Source: UMGS1613 sp963616135
GTDB taxonomy: Bacteria > Bacillota_I > Bacilli_A > RF39 > UBA660
Length of the DNA: 64,000 nucleotides
Assembly (NCBI GenBank): GCA_963616135.1
Contig: CAVEJT010000001.1
Location: 80,186-144,185, forward strand
Reading direction: 5' to 3'
The notes below the pieces were generated by a model, which saw nothing but the letters and a program-made list of their open reading frames with translations, made no database searches and was not told the DNA's origin. Position numbers and translations under genes: made by a program. Below, in pieces: positions 1 through 7,422 of this stretch (positions are counted from its first letter, which is position 1; each line of letters begins with the position of its first letter).

Positions 1-1
1 T

Positions 2-277
2 GGATTGAATGAATTACCAGTCACAGCTGAAGCACAAGCAGAAGCTGATAAAAGATCAAAAGAATTATCTACTTATTATTCTCATGATGGTGTTGGATAT
101 GGCTTTGGCGAGATAATAGGAAATGGTTCAATAGGAGTGGATTTTATAACTGCATGGAAGAATAGTCCTTCACATAATGCAACAATGTTAAGAGATCATA
201 CTGTTGCAATAGCAGCTAGTATATATGAATGCAATAATCATTGGTATGCAGTAGTGTCATTTAGAACAGACTATTAA
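2..277 (+). CDS. CAP (SCP/PR1-like) domain protein, C-terminal part
   Basis: The reading frame is open from the first bases of the window, so this is only the last 91 or so codons; a TTG at position 5 is not a convincing start. The sequence AEAQAEADKRSKEL followed by HNATMLRD and NHWYAVVSF is the end of a CAP/SCP domain, the fold of secreted allergen V5/PR1-like bacterial proteins. The His in SPSHNATML matches the conserved CAP cavity position. Such proteins are usually exported, but the signal peptide would lie upstream of the window. The molecular role of bacterial CAP domains is poorly defined, so none is assigned. Confidence 0.7.
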   Translation, partial: GLNELPVTAEAQAEADKRSKELSTYYSHDGVGYGFGEIIGNGSIGVDFITAWKNSPSHNATMLRDHTVAIAASIYECNNHWYAVVSFRTDY

Positions 278-359
278 CAATACAAAAAAGTAATAAAATC
301 GTAAATTAATAATTTATACAAAATAAATTTTGAATATGTAAATTTACAAATAAAACAAA

Positions 360-388
360 AGGATTAAATAATTAATCTATTTAATCCT
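360..388 (-). terminator. hairpin terminator for the minus-strand cluster
   Basis: An 11-bp perfect inverted repeat (AGGATTAAATA / TATTTAATCCT) with a 7-nt loop. Read on the minus strand it is followed by TTTTGTTTTATTTG, which suits an intrinsic terminator for the genes at 414-1596; the convergent CAP gene may also use it. Confidence 0.6.
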
Positions 389-413
389 GAACTAGCGATT
401 GATTAATATATTA

Positions 414-605
414 TTATTTTGAATTATTAGAACTATTGTTATCTAATAATTCTTTTTTTCCTTTTTTTAAATATGTTGAGTAATTTGGGACATCTTTTTT
501 GTTTTTATAAAAACTACAATTTTTACATTCCTTTGTACTTAGTGCATTACAAACAGATTCATTAACTCTTGCAAAGCAATCAAGTTTATCATTTTCTGCA
601 TTCAT
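414..605 (-). CDS. small cysteine-containing protein, unknown function
   Basis: 63 residues with five Cys in a zinc-site-like arrangement: CFARVNESVCNAL followed by CKNCSFYK. Short Bacillota proteins with a CxxCxFY core are common and uncharacterised; I recognise the pattern but not a function. The start is supported by AGGAAGGAG just upstream of the ATG. It lies 15 nt after the next minus-strand gene, so it is probably the last member of a three-gene operon. A metal-binding role is inference only. Confidence 0.65.
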   Translation of the reverse strand: MNAENDKLDCFARVNESVCNALSTKECKNCSFYKNKKDVPNYSTYLKKGKKELLDNNSSNNSK

Positions 606-620
606 TATTTCTTCTCCTTC

Positions 621-1328
621 CTACTGACGCAAAGCTTTTAAAAAATCTCTAGCTTTATCTTGAATTTTTTCAGTTTTTTCAATTAACATTTCTAATTGTA
701 TTGTACACATATCTTTCATTCTTGAATCAACATTAAAGTTAAAAATATAATATAAACCAAATGACGCATAATTACACATACAAATTAAAATTAAAATGTT
801 ATATATATTTTCAACATCTTTTTTTCTTTTTAAATTAAAATTGCAAACATCAACATTATGGTTTTTAAAAAAATTTATAATCGTATCAGTTTTATAAACA
901 AACTTTAATATATCACAAAATCCATAAATACAAATTTTCTTAATATTAAATTGATAATATGGAATAAAATCATTATTACCTATATATTTTTTTGATAATA
1001 AAAGTTTTGAAGATTTGGGGTGTATTAGCATATATTCAATTATTGTGTCTTTTTTTCTAACCGTCCAAAAGTCTGTATTTATGCAATTTATAACATGGTA
1101 TAATACTTCAATAAAATGTTCTTCAGTAGTTAAATATCCTTTTTTTACAAGGCATGTAGTATTTGGGATTATGTTAATATCATCCATTTGTTTTATTACA
1201 GAGTCCAATTTATTATTTGTTATCAAAAAATACATTAATGTACAATATTCATTTTGTTCTTTATTTAATATTTGTTTAAGTTTTTCTTTTCTTTTTTCTA
1301 ATATTTTGTTTTCCATATAATTCTTCAT
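621..1328 (-). CDS. hypothetical helical protein, unknown function
   Basis: About 235 residues, rich in Asn, Ile, Lys and Cys, with a lysine-rich N-terminus (KILEKRKEKLKQILN) and mostly predicted helix. I do not recognise the family. The start is uncertain: a TTG at 1343, ATGs at 1328 and 1316, none with ideal Shine-Dalgarno spacing (AAGGAC lies only 2-3 nt before 1328). It overlaps the 3' end of the upstream gene at 1276-1596 by about 50 nt in another frame, which points to translational coupling. The N-terminal half vaguely resembles ankyrin-type helical pairs (LMYFLITNNKLDSVIKQM), too weak to assign. Confidence 0.55.
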   Translation of the reverse strand: MKNYMENKILEKRKEKLKQILNKEQNEYCTLMYFLITNNKLDSVIKQMDDINIIPNTTCLVKKGYLTTEEHFIEVLYHVINCINTDFWTVRKKDTIIEYMLIHPKSSKLLLSKKYIGNNDFIPYYQFNIKKICIYGFCDILKFVYKTDTIINFFKNHNVDVCNFNLKRKKDVENIYNILILICMCNYASFGLYYIFNFNVDSRMKDMCTIQLEMLIEKTEKIQDKARDFLKALRQ

Positions 1329-1596
1329 TGTCCTTGATGGCAAATAGAGTCATATCAAGTTTAAAATTTAAATCTTTGATAGTAATTTGAGTTTTAAAAT
1401 AAGAATTATTGTATGGTTCTAAGTATAAAAAGTATTTACCTTTGTCTTTAATTATTTTAAGGTTATAGTTTTTATTTGAGTATTTAATTCTAAAACAATT
1501 ATAAGAAATATAACTTACTCCATATCCTTTACTGCTAATATCATTATTATTTAAATACTTAATTATCATCTTATTATAAATAAACTTTTTGATCAT
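1276..1596 (-). CDS. hypothetical basic protein, unknown function
   Basis: 106 residues, Lys/Asn/Tyr rich, with alternating hydrophobic patterns that suggest beta strands (CFRIKYSNKNYNLKIIK, KYFLYLEPYNNSYF). It is not a recognised family. The start is well supported: GTGAGGT lies 6 nt before the ATG. It is the first gene of the minus-strand cluster and is transcribed divergently from the broken XRE gene at 1707; the two share a 110-nt intergenic region that contains the repeat TTATCACCC / GGGTGATAA. The C-terminal tail (RKKKRKT) overlaps the next gene. Confidence 0.55.
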   Translation of the reverse strand: MIKKFIYNKMIIKYLNNNDISSKGYGVSYISYNCFRIKYSNKNYNLKIIKDKGKYFLYLEPYNNSYFKTQITIKDLNFKLDMTLFAIKDNEELYGKQNIRKKKRKT

Positions 1597-1615
1597 AATT
1601 TACCTCACTAAAATT

Positions 1616-1704
1616 TATCACCCACACAAGTCGTGAGGGTTAGACCTTTTTCAAGGTGTATTTAAGGTATAATTAGCACATATTATGTATAGAGTGGGGT
1701 GATA
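1616..1704. promoter_or_regulatory. divergent intergenic region with promoter and inverted TTATCACCC arms
   Basis: TTATCACCCAC (about 1616-1626) is mirrored by GTGGGGTGATAA (about 1693-1704). A -10 box TATAAT at 1668-1673 faces right towards the XRE pseudogene. The arms may be an operator for divergent control, but each also lies near a ribosome-binding region, so the symmetry could be partly fortuitous. Confidence 0.35.
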
Positions 1705-1706
1705 AA

Positions 1707-1928
1707 GTGAAATTACAAGCTACTGATTATACAACCGAAGAAATTATTAAGATTTTGAGAGAGTGAACTGGACTAACTCAAAAGGATTTCGGAAAAACAA
1801 TTAGCAGATCTGAACGCAGTATTCAATCTTTAGAATCTGGCGATAGACATTGTACCGTTGACACTTTATTACAAATAGCAAGAACTCATAACATAAAAAT
1901 AGTAATAACGAAAGATGCTTCTAAGTAG
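1707..1928 (+). pseudogene. XRE-family HTH regulator interrupted by in-frame TGA
   Basis: The frame starting at GTG 1707 (preceded by GGGGTGAT) encodes 73 residues of a helix-turn-helix protein: TTEEIIKILRE, a stop, then TGLTQKDFGKTISRSERSIQ, ending at TAG 1926-1928. The codon at 1764-1766 is TGA exactly where this family normally has Trp (REWTGLTQ), so a single TGG-to-TGA change explains it. No ATG/GTG/TTG restart follows within the helix. TGA is a true stop elsewhere in the window, so the gene is probably dead unless read through. It has its own promoter (TATAAT 1668-1673) and a hairpin terminator at its end. Confidence 0.75.
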
Positions 1929-1940
1929 AAGTGTTTTTTT
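1917..1940 (+). terminator. intrinsic terminator of the broken XRE gene
   Basis: CTTCTAAGTAGAAG hairpin overlapping the stop codon, followed by GTG and seven T residues. Confidence 0.6.
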
Positions 1941-2136
1941 ATACCTTTTTATTTTAACGAACATTCACCTCCTAACTTAACTATTTAAAATATAGCAAAA
2001 AAATACAGCACAAGACAAGAGTTTTAATTCTTTTTTGTACTGCTAAATTTTCTCACTATATAAAAAGTTTAACGCATAGCGTCCCAAAAGTCAAGAATTA
2101 ACTGTATTTAATTTAAAATTATATATAGGTGATACA

Positions 2137-2589
2137 ATGACTTTAAGGTATGAAGAATTAAGATTGGATATGGAAAAGAAGCAAGGAGATATAGCCGAAA
2201 TTCTATCAGTTAAAAGAAATACTTACTCTAAATGGGAAAACCTTATTAATGATATGCCGTTAGAAAAATGCAATGAACTTGCTAATTACTATAAGACAAC
2301 GCTAGATTATGTTTTAGGTCTATCAAATGTAAGAAAATATATAGATACACCGTTGTTGATAGATTGGAAACTAGTTTCTGAAAGATTAACCGAATTACGT
2401 CATTCTAAGAATTTAACAGAAACGGAATTAAGTAGTAGAATAGGTTTTGCTCAAACAACATATTCACATTATGAAATTGGAAAAAGAAGACCTACCACAA
2501 TGAAATTATTATCAATAGCACAATACTATAATGTTTCTATTGATTATATTGTTGGTAGAACAAATAAAAAAAGTATAATTATTGAATAA
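2137..2589 (+). CDS. tandem-HTH XRE-family regulator
   Basis: 150 residues containing two helix-turn-helix domains: residues about 8-65 (KKQGDIAEILSVKRNTYSKW) and about 82-145 (TETELSSRIGFAQTTYSHYE). Each ends in a similar LDYVLGL or IDYIVGR helix. Proteins of this type bind operators as DNA-bending dimers and often control mobile elements. The start ATG has AGGTGAT upstream. It has the same tandem layout as the decayed regulator at 61620-62057 on the other side of the element, so the two are probably paralogues. It is a single-gene unit ended by a hairpin terminator; targets are unknown. Confidence 0.85.
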   Translation: MTLRYEELRLDMEKKQGDIAEILSVKRNTYSKWENLINDMPLEKCNELANYYKTTLDYVLGLSNVRKYIDTPLLIDWKLVSERLTELRHSKNLTETELSSRIGFAQTTYSHYEIGKRRPTTMKLLSIAQYYNVSIDYIVGRTNKKSIIIE

Positions 2590-2590
2590 A

Positions 2591-2617
2591 AATAGCACTG
2601 AAAAAGGTGCTATTTTT
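2591..2617 (+). terminator. intrinsic terminator after tandem-HTH gene
   Basis: AATAGCAC / GTGCTATT stem, 8-nt loop, followed by TTT. It directly follows the stop codon. Confidence 0.75.
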
Positions 2618-2679
2618 CAGTGGTGGTGGTTCGTGTTTATTTTTTCGTAAAAAGCATAAACTAGAAATGGTGATGTTAG

Positions 2680-2937
2680 TTGAATACGAACCACGTCTGT
2701 AAAATATTAGGTGTTAATGTTAAATATTATAGATTTAAACTTGGTTATACTCAAGAAAAGTTAGCAGAATTATGTGATCTCAGTCCGAGATATATTAGCG
2801 ATATAGAGAATTTCAAAGGAAATATTCCAATGAACACATTAGAAAATTTGGCTTTTGTTTTGAAAGTAGAACCATACATATTATTAAAAGAACATAAGCA
2901 TCGTAGTTTACCAAAAAGAGTTAATATGAAAGATTAA
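2680..2937 (+). CDS. small XRE-family HTH regulator
   Basis: 85 residues forming one HTH domain: residues about 12-66 with YTQEKLAELCDLSPRYISDIE as the DNA-binding helices. It starts at TTG 2680 behind GGTGATG; an ATG at 2672 lies in a different frame. This is the simple repressor type common in phages and ICEs. It stands alone between the terminator at 2617 and the promoter of the next gene, so it may control either neighbour; that is inference. Confidence 0.8.
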   Translation: MNTNHVCKILGVNVKYYRFKLGYTQEKLAELCDLSPRYISDIENFKGNIPMNTLENLAFVLKVEPYILLKEHKHRSLPKRVNMKD

Positions 2938-2982
2938 TTCTTTTTTTTGCTTTTATTTATATAAAAAATAAATATAGAAATG

Positions 2983-3050
2983 ACAGTTCGTGTAAAATTT
3001 TGGCTATATAGGCATTATCCAACTAAAATTAAAACTTTTTGTGATATAAT
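2983..3050 (+). promoter_or_regulatory. promoter with TGACAGTTC/GTGTAAAA element
   Basis: TATAAT at 3045-3050 preceded by GTGA (extended -10), with TGACAGTTC-GTGTAAAA at about 2983-2999. Related words occur upstream of the cargo promoters at 4734 and 13873, although their spacing to the -10 differs here. Confidence 0.5.
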
Positions 3051-3090
3051 TATATCAAGAGTAGTTTTGCTCATAGATGGGATGATAATT

Positions 3091-3942
3091 ATGGATTTAT
3101 TGGAAAGAATAAATAATTGTAGTGATGATGAATTAACTTCAATAATAGATACAGCACTTCAAAGTGCAATAAACAATTCAGATAAAAAAGAAAGGTTAGG
3201 TTTTACTGATGGAGGAGCAGCAACAGCAAAAATTCCATCACATAAGGGATTTATACCACCTGATTCAAGAATAAAGTATAGTAATTTATCAATGAATATG
3301 TATTCGATGAAAACAACTGATTATATTTATGAATTTGCAAATTATGTTAAAAGAAATAAGATAAGCAATAAAGGTACATTAGTTAAATATATAGAAAATT
3401 TTATAAATGGATACTTCGGAATTTCAAATGGTACTGATATGAGAGATGCGTATTTTGATCAGATCGCCTTTCAGACTACAACAACAGATGATGAATATTT
3501 TGAAAAACTAGACAATTTAGAAATAGGTGATTTAAAAGGTAAAAATATTGCTATGTGTACGGAGAGAGCTGCTATTGCTCAAAACTTATTATCGTTATTT
3601 GGATTTGATGTTTACTATTGTATGGGCTGTGTTAGTAATAATGGTAGAGAAGAATCACATTGCTTTAATATTGCTCGTGCAAAAGATACTTTTATGTTAT
3701 TAGATTATAGTTTGCCAGTACCTGTATTTGAAAATGGTCGTGCTATTGATTATGCTCCATTTCAAGGAAGTATTGGATTAGATGAATTGGAAGATGTATT
3801 AGTAAATGGCTTGAATAAAGATTTCCCATCTTATGAATATATTAGAACTCCACAGGGTATTAAAAGGGTGGCTACTGGAGAATTAAGAACATATAATGTT
3901 GGAAGTATGACTTTTGAGCAAACACAATCTAAAAGTAGATAG
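3091..3942 (+). CDS. transglutaminase-like (papain-fold) protein
   Basis: About 283 residues from ATG 3091, which has GGGATGAT upstream and lies about 40 nt after a TATAAT box; longer in-frame starts at 2980 would precede the promoter. The C-terminal half has the order Cys (NIAMCTERAAIAQNLL), His (EESHCFNIA), Asp (TFMLLDYSLP), the triad order of transglutaminase-like/papain-fold enzymes, with the hydrophobic strand FGFDVYYCMG between. The N-terminal half is not recognised. The fold is proposed from motif order only; substrate and activity are unknown. It is followed 8 nt later by a histidine phosphatase, so they are probably co-transcribed. No signal peptide is visible, so the protein is probably cytoplasmic or delivered by another route. 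Confidence 0.55.
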   Translation: MDLLERINNCSDDELTSIIDTALQSAINNSDKKERLGFTDGGAATAKIPSHKGFIPPDSRIKYSNLSMNMYSMKTTDYIYEFANYVKRNKISNKGTLVKYIENFINGYFGISNGTDMRDAYFDQIAFQTTTTDDEYFEKLDNLEIGDLKGKNIAMCTERAAIAQNLLSLFGFDVYYCMGCVSNNGREESHCFNIARAKDTFMLLDYSLPVPVFENGRAIDYAPFQGSIGLDELEDVLVNGLNKDFPSYEYIRTPQGIKRVATGELRTYNVGSMTFEQTQSKSR

Positions 3943-3950
3943 GAGATGTA

Positions 3951-4592
3951 ATGTGTATGACTACTACCATATATTTAATAAGACATTCTGAACCATTTAA
4001 AACTCATATAGGTAGTGTTAATACTACGGAATCAATATTATTAGAAAATGAAAAAACACCATTGAGTATTGATGGTGAAAAAATGGCAGAAAAGTTTTCA
4101 CTTCTACCTGAGTTTAAAGATTTAGATGTAATCTACTCCTCTAACTATGCAAGAACAATGTCTACTGCAAAATATTTTGCACATAATAACAATTTAAAAG
4201 TTAATATAGATGAAAGATTTAACGAAAGAATACATGGTGTAGATACTTGGAATGAATTGCCTATTAATTTTGAAGTGAATCAATTGCGTAATGAAAATTA
4301 TAAAATTGGTTATGGAGAATCTAAAAAAGAGGTACAAGTACGAATGTATTCAGCATTAGTTTCACTAATAAGCAGATATAAAGGAAAAAGAATTGCAATT
4401 ATATCACACGCAACAGCAATTACATTTTTATTAAGTATGTTTGGTGAAGTTGCATATAATGGTGATTATACTTATAAATATAAAGAAATAGAATATTTTA
4501 ATGGTGATTGGAATTATTTAGAAACTTTTAAATTGGAATTTGATGAAAATAACGTCTTACAAAAGATAACTAATATAAAAAATAATAATTAA
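3951..4592 (+). CDS. histidine phosphatase / phosphoglycerate mutase-like protein
   Basis: 213 residues. The N-terminus carries LIRHSE (family RHG motif with the phospho-accepting His at about residue 12), then VIYSSNYARTMSTA (second Arg) and a C-terminal AIISHATAI giving the second catalytic His. This is the histidine phosphatase superfamily fold; members hydrolyse phosphoesters on metabolites or proteins. RHSE instead of RHG/RHGE is common in divergent members. The start ATG 3951 follows AGGAGAT. It is second in a two-gene unit and followed by a hairpin terminator. Substrate unknown. Confidence 0.8.
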   Translation: MCMTTTIYLIRHSEPFKTHIGSVNTTESILLENEKTPLSIDGEKMAEKFSLLPEFKDLDVIYSSNYARTMSTAKYFAHNNNLKVNIDERFNERIHGVDTWNELPINFEVNQLRNENYKIGYGESKKEVQVRMYSALVSLISRYKGKRIAIISHATAITFLLSMFGEVAYNGDYTYKYKEIEYFNGDWNYLETFKLEFDENNVLQKITNIKNNN

Positions 4593-4604
4593 ACAAAATT
4601 TATA

Positions 4605-4634
4605 GAGGACTTGGAATTTTTTTCAAGTCTTTTA
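4605..4634 (+). terminator. intrinsic terminator
   Basis: GGACTTG / CAAGTCT stem followed by TTTTAATTT, 13 nt after the phosphatase stop codon. Confidence 0.65.
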
Positions 4635-4690
4635 ATTTATATATGATTCTTATTTTTTATTTGAATTAATTTATAGATTTTTTATAAAGA

Positions 4691-4762
4691 ACTGTCAGTT
4701 CTACAAAAATAGTGTCAAAACTGTCAAATGCAAGTGTAAAATTGAACTTTATATGGTATAAT
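4691..4762 (+). promoter_or_regulatory. promoter of cargo unit A
   Basis: -35-like GTGTAA (4734-4739), 17-nt spacer, extended -10 TGGTATAAT (TATAAT 4757-4762). Upstream lie AACTGTCAGTTCT and AGTGTCAAAACTGTCAAATG. The same words in the same order and spacing precede unit B (13828-13901), so both operons likely share a regulator. Confidence 0.7.
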
Positions 4763-4812
4763 TATATATGATAGACAGCGTAGAAAAAATATGTATCAGA
4801 AGGAGGTGTGGT

Positions 4813-6663
4813 ATGAATGAAGCAGAATTAAATCAAAAGTTGGAAACAATTGTTAAACTTGCTCAATCAAAAATAATAACTTTTTTAAGTGATTATACAA
4901 ATGAGAATATAATTAATAAAGTTAAAGAAGTATTTGATAAGAATCCAGTTATTCTAGGAAATATTGAAAAGAAAGTTAGTGAATTTGGCAAAACTACAAC
5001 AATAGGTGGGTTAGCATCAGAGTCTGATATAGCAATTTCAAAAGATGATGTGATGAGGTTTAGTTTAGATGAAGAGTATGAAGTTGATAGAATGTTAGGA
5101 ACAATAATTCATGAATATGCTCATCAGTTTCGTAAAATGAATTCACAATATGGAAATATGTTTGAAGAATCATTTGCAACAATTTTTGCAGAAACATGCG
5201 TTAACTATTCTAAAATGAAAAACATTGAAACTCATCCTCAAAGTGAAAGATTTCAAATACAAACTTCTGTTGAATACACAAAGGCAGAATCACAAGTTAG
5301 AGGATTGATGTTTGTTTTAAGGGAAAGAAACATGGATATTAACTTAATGTTAGAATATATATTAGGAAATGAGAAATATTTTCAACAAGTATGTTCTCAG
5401 GTGTTTGGACAAGGTTTTAACGATTATTACAATGAAGCAATCAATTTGCAAGAAAATAAACAATATTCAAATAAGTCTGAGAAATTATTAGTTGAATTAT
5501 TAGCAAATTATATTAAAAACAATGATATAAGTGTTAAAAAATATTATCAAGGTACTCAATTAGATGCAACAAATTTGTATTCAACTGGTAGTCCTATTTT
5601 TGTTGAAAGTGTAGTCAATGCTGGACAATCTTCTTTAAGACCAGAAGAACAAGATTTATTTCGTTATTTTGAATACTCTACAAAAGTAAATAGAGAAGAA
5701 CAACAATTTGTTGTTGACGAAAAAAGAACGAGAATACAAAATATGATAAGTCAAAAGTATGGATTAGTAGGAAAAACTCCAGAACAATTACATGAAACAT
5801 TAATGGATCTTTGTTCTGATTATATCCAATTTAAAAGTCGCACAGATGATGAAAGAATGATTTATTTTGATGAAATAAAGAAAATAATTCCTAATATTGA
5901 AGAATTTTCTACAACATTTAAACAGTTGAGAATTTCTGGATTAGATAATAAAATAACACAAAACTTAGATTTGAATAACATTAGTTATAGTAGTTTATTT
6001 ACAGCAATGAACGGTTTAATTCCTAAAAAAGAATCAGAAACAACAAATATTCAACAAACGCCAAAACCAGATTTGATATTTTATCATGGAGGTGCTGAAC
6101 CAACATTTTCGATAGATCAATTAGATGTTTTAAGAAAGTCACAAAAACAACAAACACAAAGTAATTCTTATGCAGGTTTCTATATGTATTCAGAGCAAGA
6201 TAGAGATGGAGCATTTAATTATGCAGAACAAGAAAATCGTAGAAAAAATACAACTACTAAAGGTGTTGTGAAAATAGTATTGGATGGCAATGTTAATACT
6301 TATCAAGTTCCACCATTTAGTATAACTAGAATAACACAGGATCAGTTAATTCAATTGCAGCAACAAGGTTATGATTTAATAGCAGGAAAGATGTTGGGCA
6401 AAACAGAATATGTATTACTAAATAAGGGCAAAATTAAAGACATGTCTTTTGAAAGTATGGATAAGAGATATATTGATGAAAAAGAAATGACTTCATCAAT
6501 TAATGATAATAATTCAATATCTAGTTTTAGAGAAGAAAGAGCATCAGAAATGGAACGAAGGAATCAAATAAGACAGCAACAATTAAGTTATGCTCAAGCA
6601 ATTAAAATGAATCAAGCAGAATTTGAACAGTATTCTCAAAGTGTAGGAGGATTTAAAAAGTAA
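4813..6663 (+). CDS. zinc metalloprotease (HExxH) fused to ADP-ribosyltransferase-like domain
   Basis: 616 residues from ATG 4813, chosen because AGAAGGAGGTG lies 5 nt upstream; the longer frame from 4768 starts at the transcription start and lacks a Shine-Dalgarno. Residues about 100-104 are HEYAH with a following FEESFATIFAE helix that can supply the third zinc ligand, a gluzincin-like site. Residues about 420-550 read LIFYHGG, then YAGFYMYSEQDRDGAFNYAEQ, then TEYVLLNKGKIKD: the H-Y-[E/Q] layout of an ADP-ribosyltransferase/DUF3990-like domain that uses NAD. The middle is helical. No signal peptide is seen. First gene of unit A; its stop overlaps the next start. The protease site is clear; the transferase assignment is by motif pattern and needs structural comparison. 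Confidence 0.6.
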   Translation: MNEAELNQKLETIVKLAQSKIITFLSDYTNENIINKVKEVFDKNPVILGNIEKKVSEFGKTTTIGGLASESDIAISKDDVMRFSLDEEYEVDRMLGTIIHEYAHQFRKMNSQYGNMFEESFATIFAETCVNYSKMKNIETHPQSERFQIQTSVEYTKAESQVRGLMFVLRERNMDINLMLEYILGNEKYFQQVCSQVFGQGFNDYYNEAINLQENKQYSNKSEKLLVELLANYIKNNDISVKKYYQGTQLDATNLYSTGSPIFVESVVNAGQSSLRPEEQDLFRYFEYSTKVNREEQQFVVDEKRTRIQNMISQKYGLVGKTPEQLHETLMDLCSDYIQFKSRTDDERMIYFDEIKKIIPNIEEFSTTFKQLRISGLDNKITQNLDLNNISYSSLFTAMNGLIPKKESETTNIQQTPKPDLIFYHGGAEPTFSIDQLDVLRKSQKQQTQSNSYAGFYMYSEQDRDGAFNYAEQENRRKNTTTKGVVKIVLDGNVNTYQVPPFSITRITQDQLIQLQQQGYDLIAGKMLGKTEYVLLNKGKIKDMSFESMDKRYIDEKEMTSSINDNNSISSFREERASEMERRNQIRQQQLSYAQAIKMNQAEFEQYSQSVGGFKK

Positions 6664-6929
6664 TGGAAGATAATTTTATAACTAAATATGATAAATTAGA
6701 TATTAATACAAAAAGAAATCAATTGAGTGATGAACTTATTATAATTAATGAGTTAATTAAAAATGTTGAGGGCAAATATGGAATAACATCAGTGTCTAAA
6801 GTAAAAAACTATGATCAAGTTGGTGATGCTCATTTAACTGAAGGAGAAATGTTAACTTTCTTTTATGAGGATGTATTTAATATTCAGCAAGAGTTAATTA
6901 CATTGTTAAGTGCAATAGATAAATTATAG
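6663..6929 (+). CDS. small helical protein, unknown function
   Basis: 88 residues, acidic, largely helical, no recognised domain. Its ATG overlaps the TAA of the metalloprotease-transferase gene by one base, so the two are translationally coupled and may act together, perhaps as a partner or inhibitor (inference). The shape LSDELIIINELIKN is loosely echoed by the small protein at 19754 in unit B (LSLIELIDERNELIK), so the two units may each carry a related small helper. I cannot confirm homology by eye. Confidence 0.6.
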   Translation: MEDNFITKYDKLDINTKRNQLSDELIIINELIKNVEGKYGITSVSKVKNYDQVGDAHLTEGEMLTFFYEDVFNIQQELITLLSAIDKL

Positions 6930-7008
6930 GTATTGACTCTCCACACGACTGAAATGTTAAACTTTAGATGGGAGGAGGAAATATTAGTAAAATAAAGGAG
7001 TAGATAAT

Positions 7009-7422
7009 ATGTACAAGATTGGTGATTTTGCGAAAATTGTAGATATTCCTGTAAGAACTTTAAGATTCTATGATCAGTATGGAGTTTTGCAACCTTCAGA
7101 AATAGACAATTTTACAGGGTATAGATATTATAGTGATGAAAATATAGTGGAATGTGAATTAATAAAATTACTTAAATCTTTGGATTTTACTCTTGAAGAA
7201 ATCATACTTTATAAAAATTCTCTTGATGAAGAAGTTATAAAAAAGAAAAAGAAAGAAATAGAGGAGCGAATCTATTTACTTAAATTAAAATACAAACGAT
7301 TATCAATTCTTGAAGAAGAATTAAAAAACCAAAAAGAGTTTATAAATAAAACAAAAGAGTCACCTGAGGAAAAGGTGTTAAGGAGGAAATATGAAAAAAG
7401 AAATGTTGGAAAAAGTGTATAA
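7009..7422 (+). CDS. MerR-family transcriptional regulator
   Basis: 137 residues. The N-terminal winged HTH is typical: YKIGDFAKIVDIPVRTLRFYD, then YRYYSDENIVECELIKLLKSL, followed by a long Lys/Glu-rich coiled coil (residues about 80-125) that forms the dimer. There is no effector-binding domain after the coil. ATG 7009 follows AAGGAG. A TTGACT at 6933 with a long spacer to TTAAAC may be its own promoter, the 18-19 bp spacing MerR proteins favour (weak). The 3' end overlaps the next gene by 32 nt. It probably regulates unit A, but no ligand is suggested. Confidence 0.8.
   Translation: MYKIGDFAKIVDIPVRTLRFYDQYGVLQPSEIDNFTGYRYYSDENIVECELIKLLKSLDFTLEEIILYKNSLDEEVIKKKKKEIEERIYLLKLKYKRLSILEEELKNQKEFINKTKESPEEKVLRRKYEKRNVGKSV

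Noticed and set aside
1860..1970. Minus-strand 32-codon ORF with AGGAGGTGA directly before its ATG (about 1964).
   Set aside because: Shine-Dalgarno to ATG spacing is only 3 nt, the frame overlaps the XRE pseudogene's end and its terminator, and the peptide has no recognisable feature.
6966..7001. 11-codon ORF (ATGGGAGGAGGA...) just upstream of the MerR gene.
   Set aside because: Too short, Gly-rich because it is built from Shine-Dalgarno-like sequence; more likely part of the leader.
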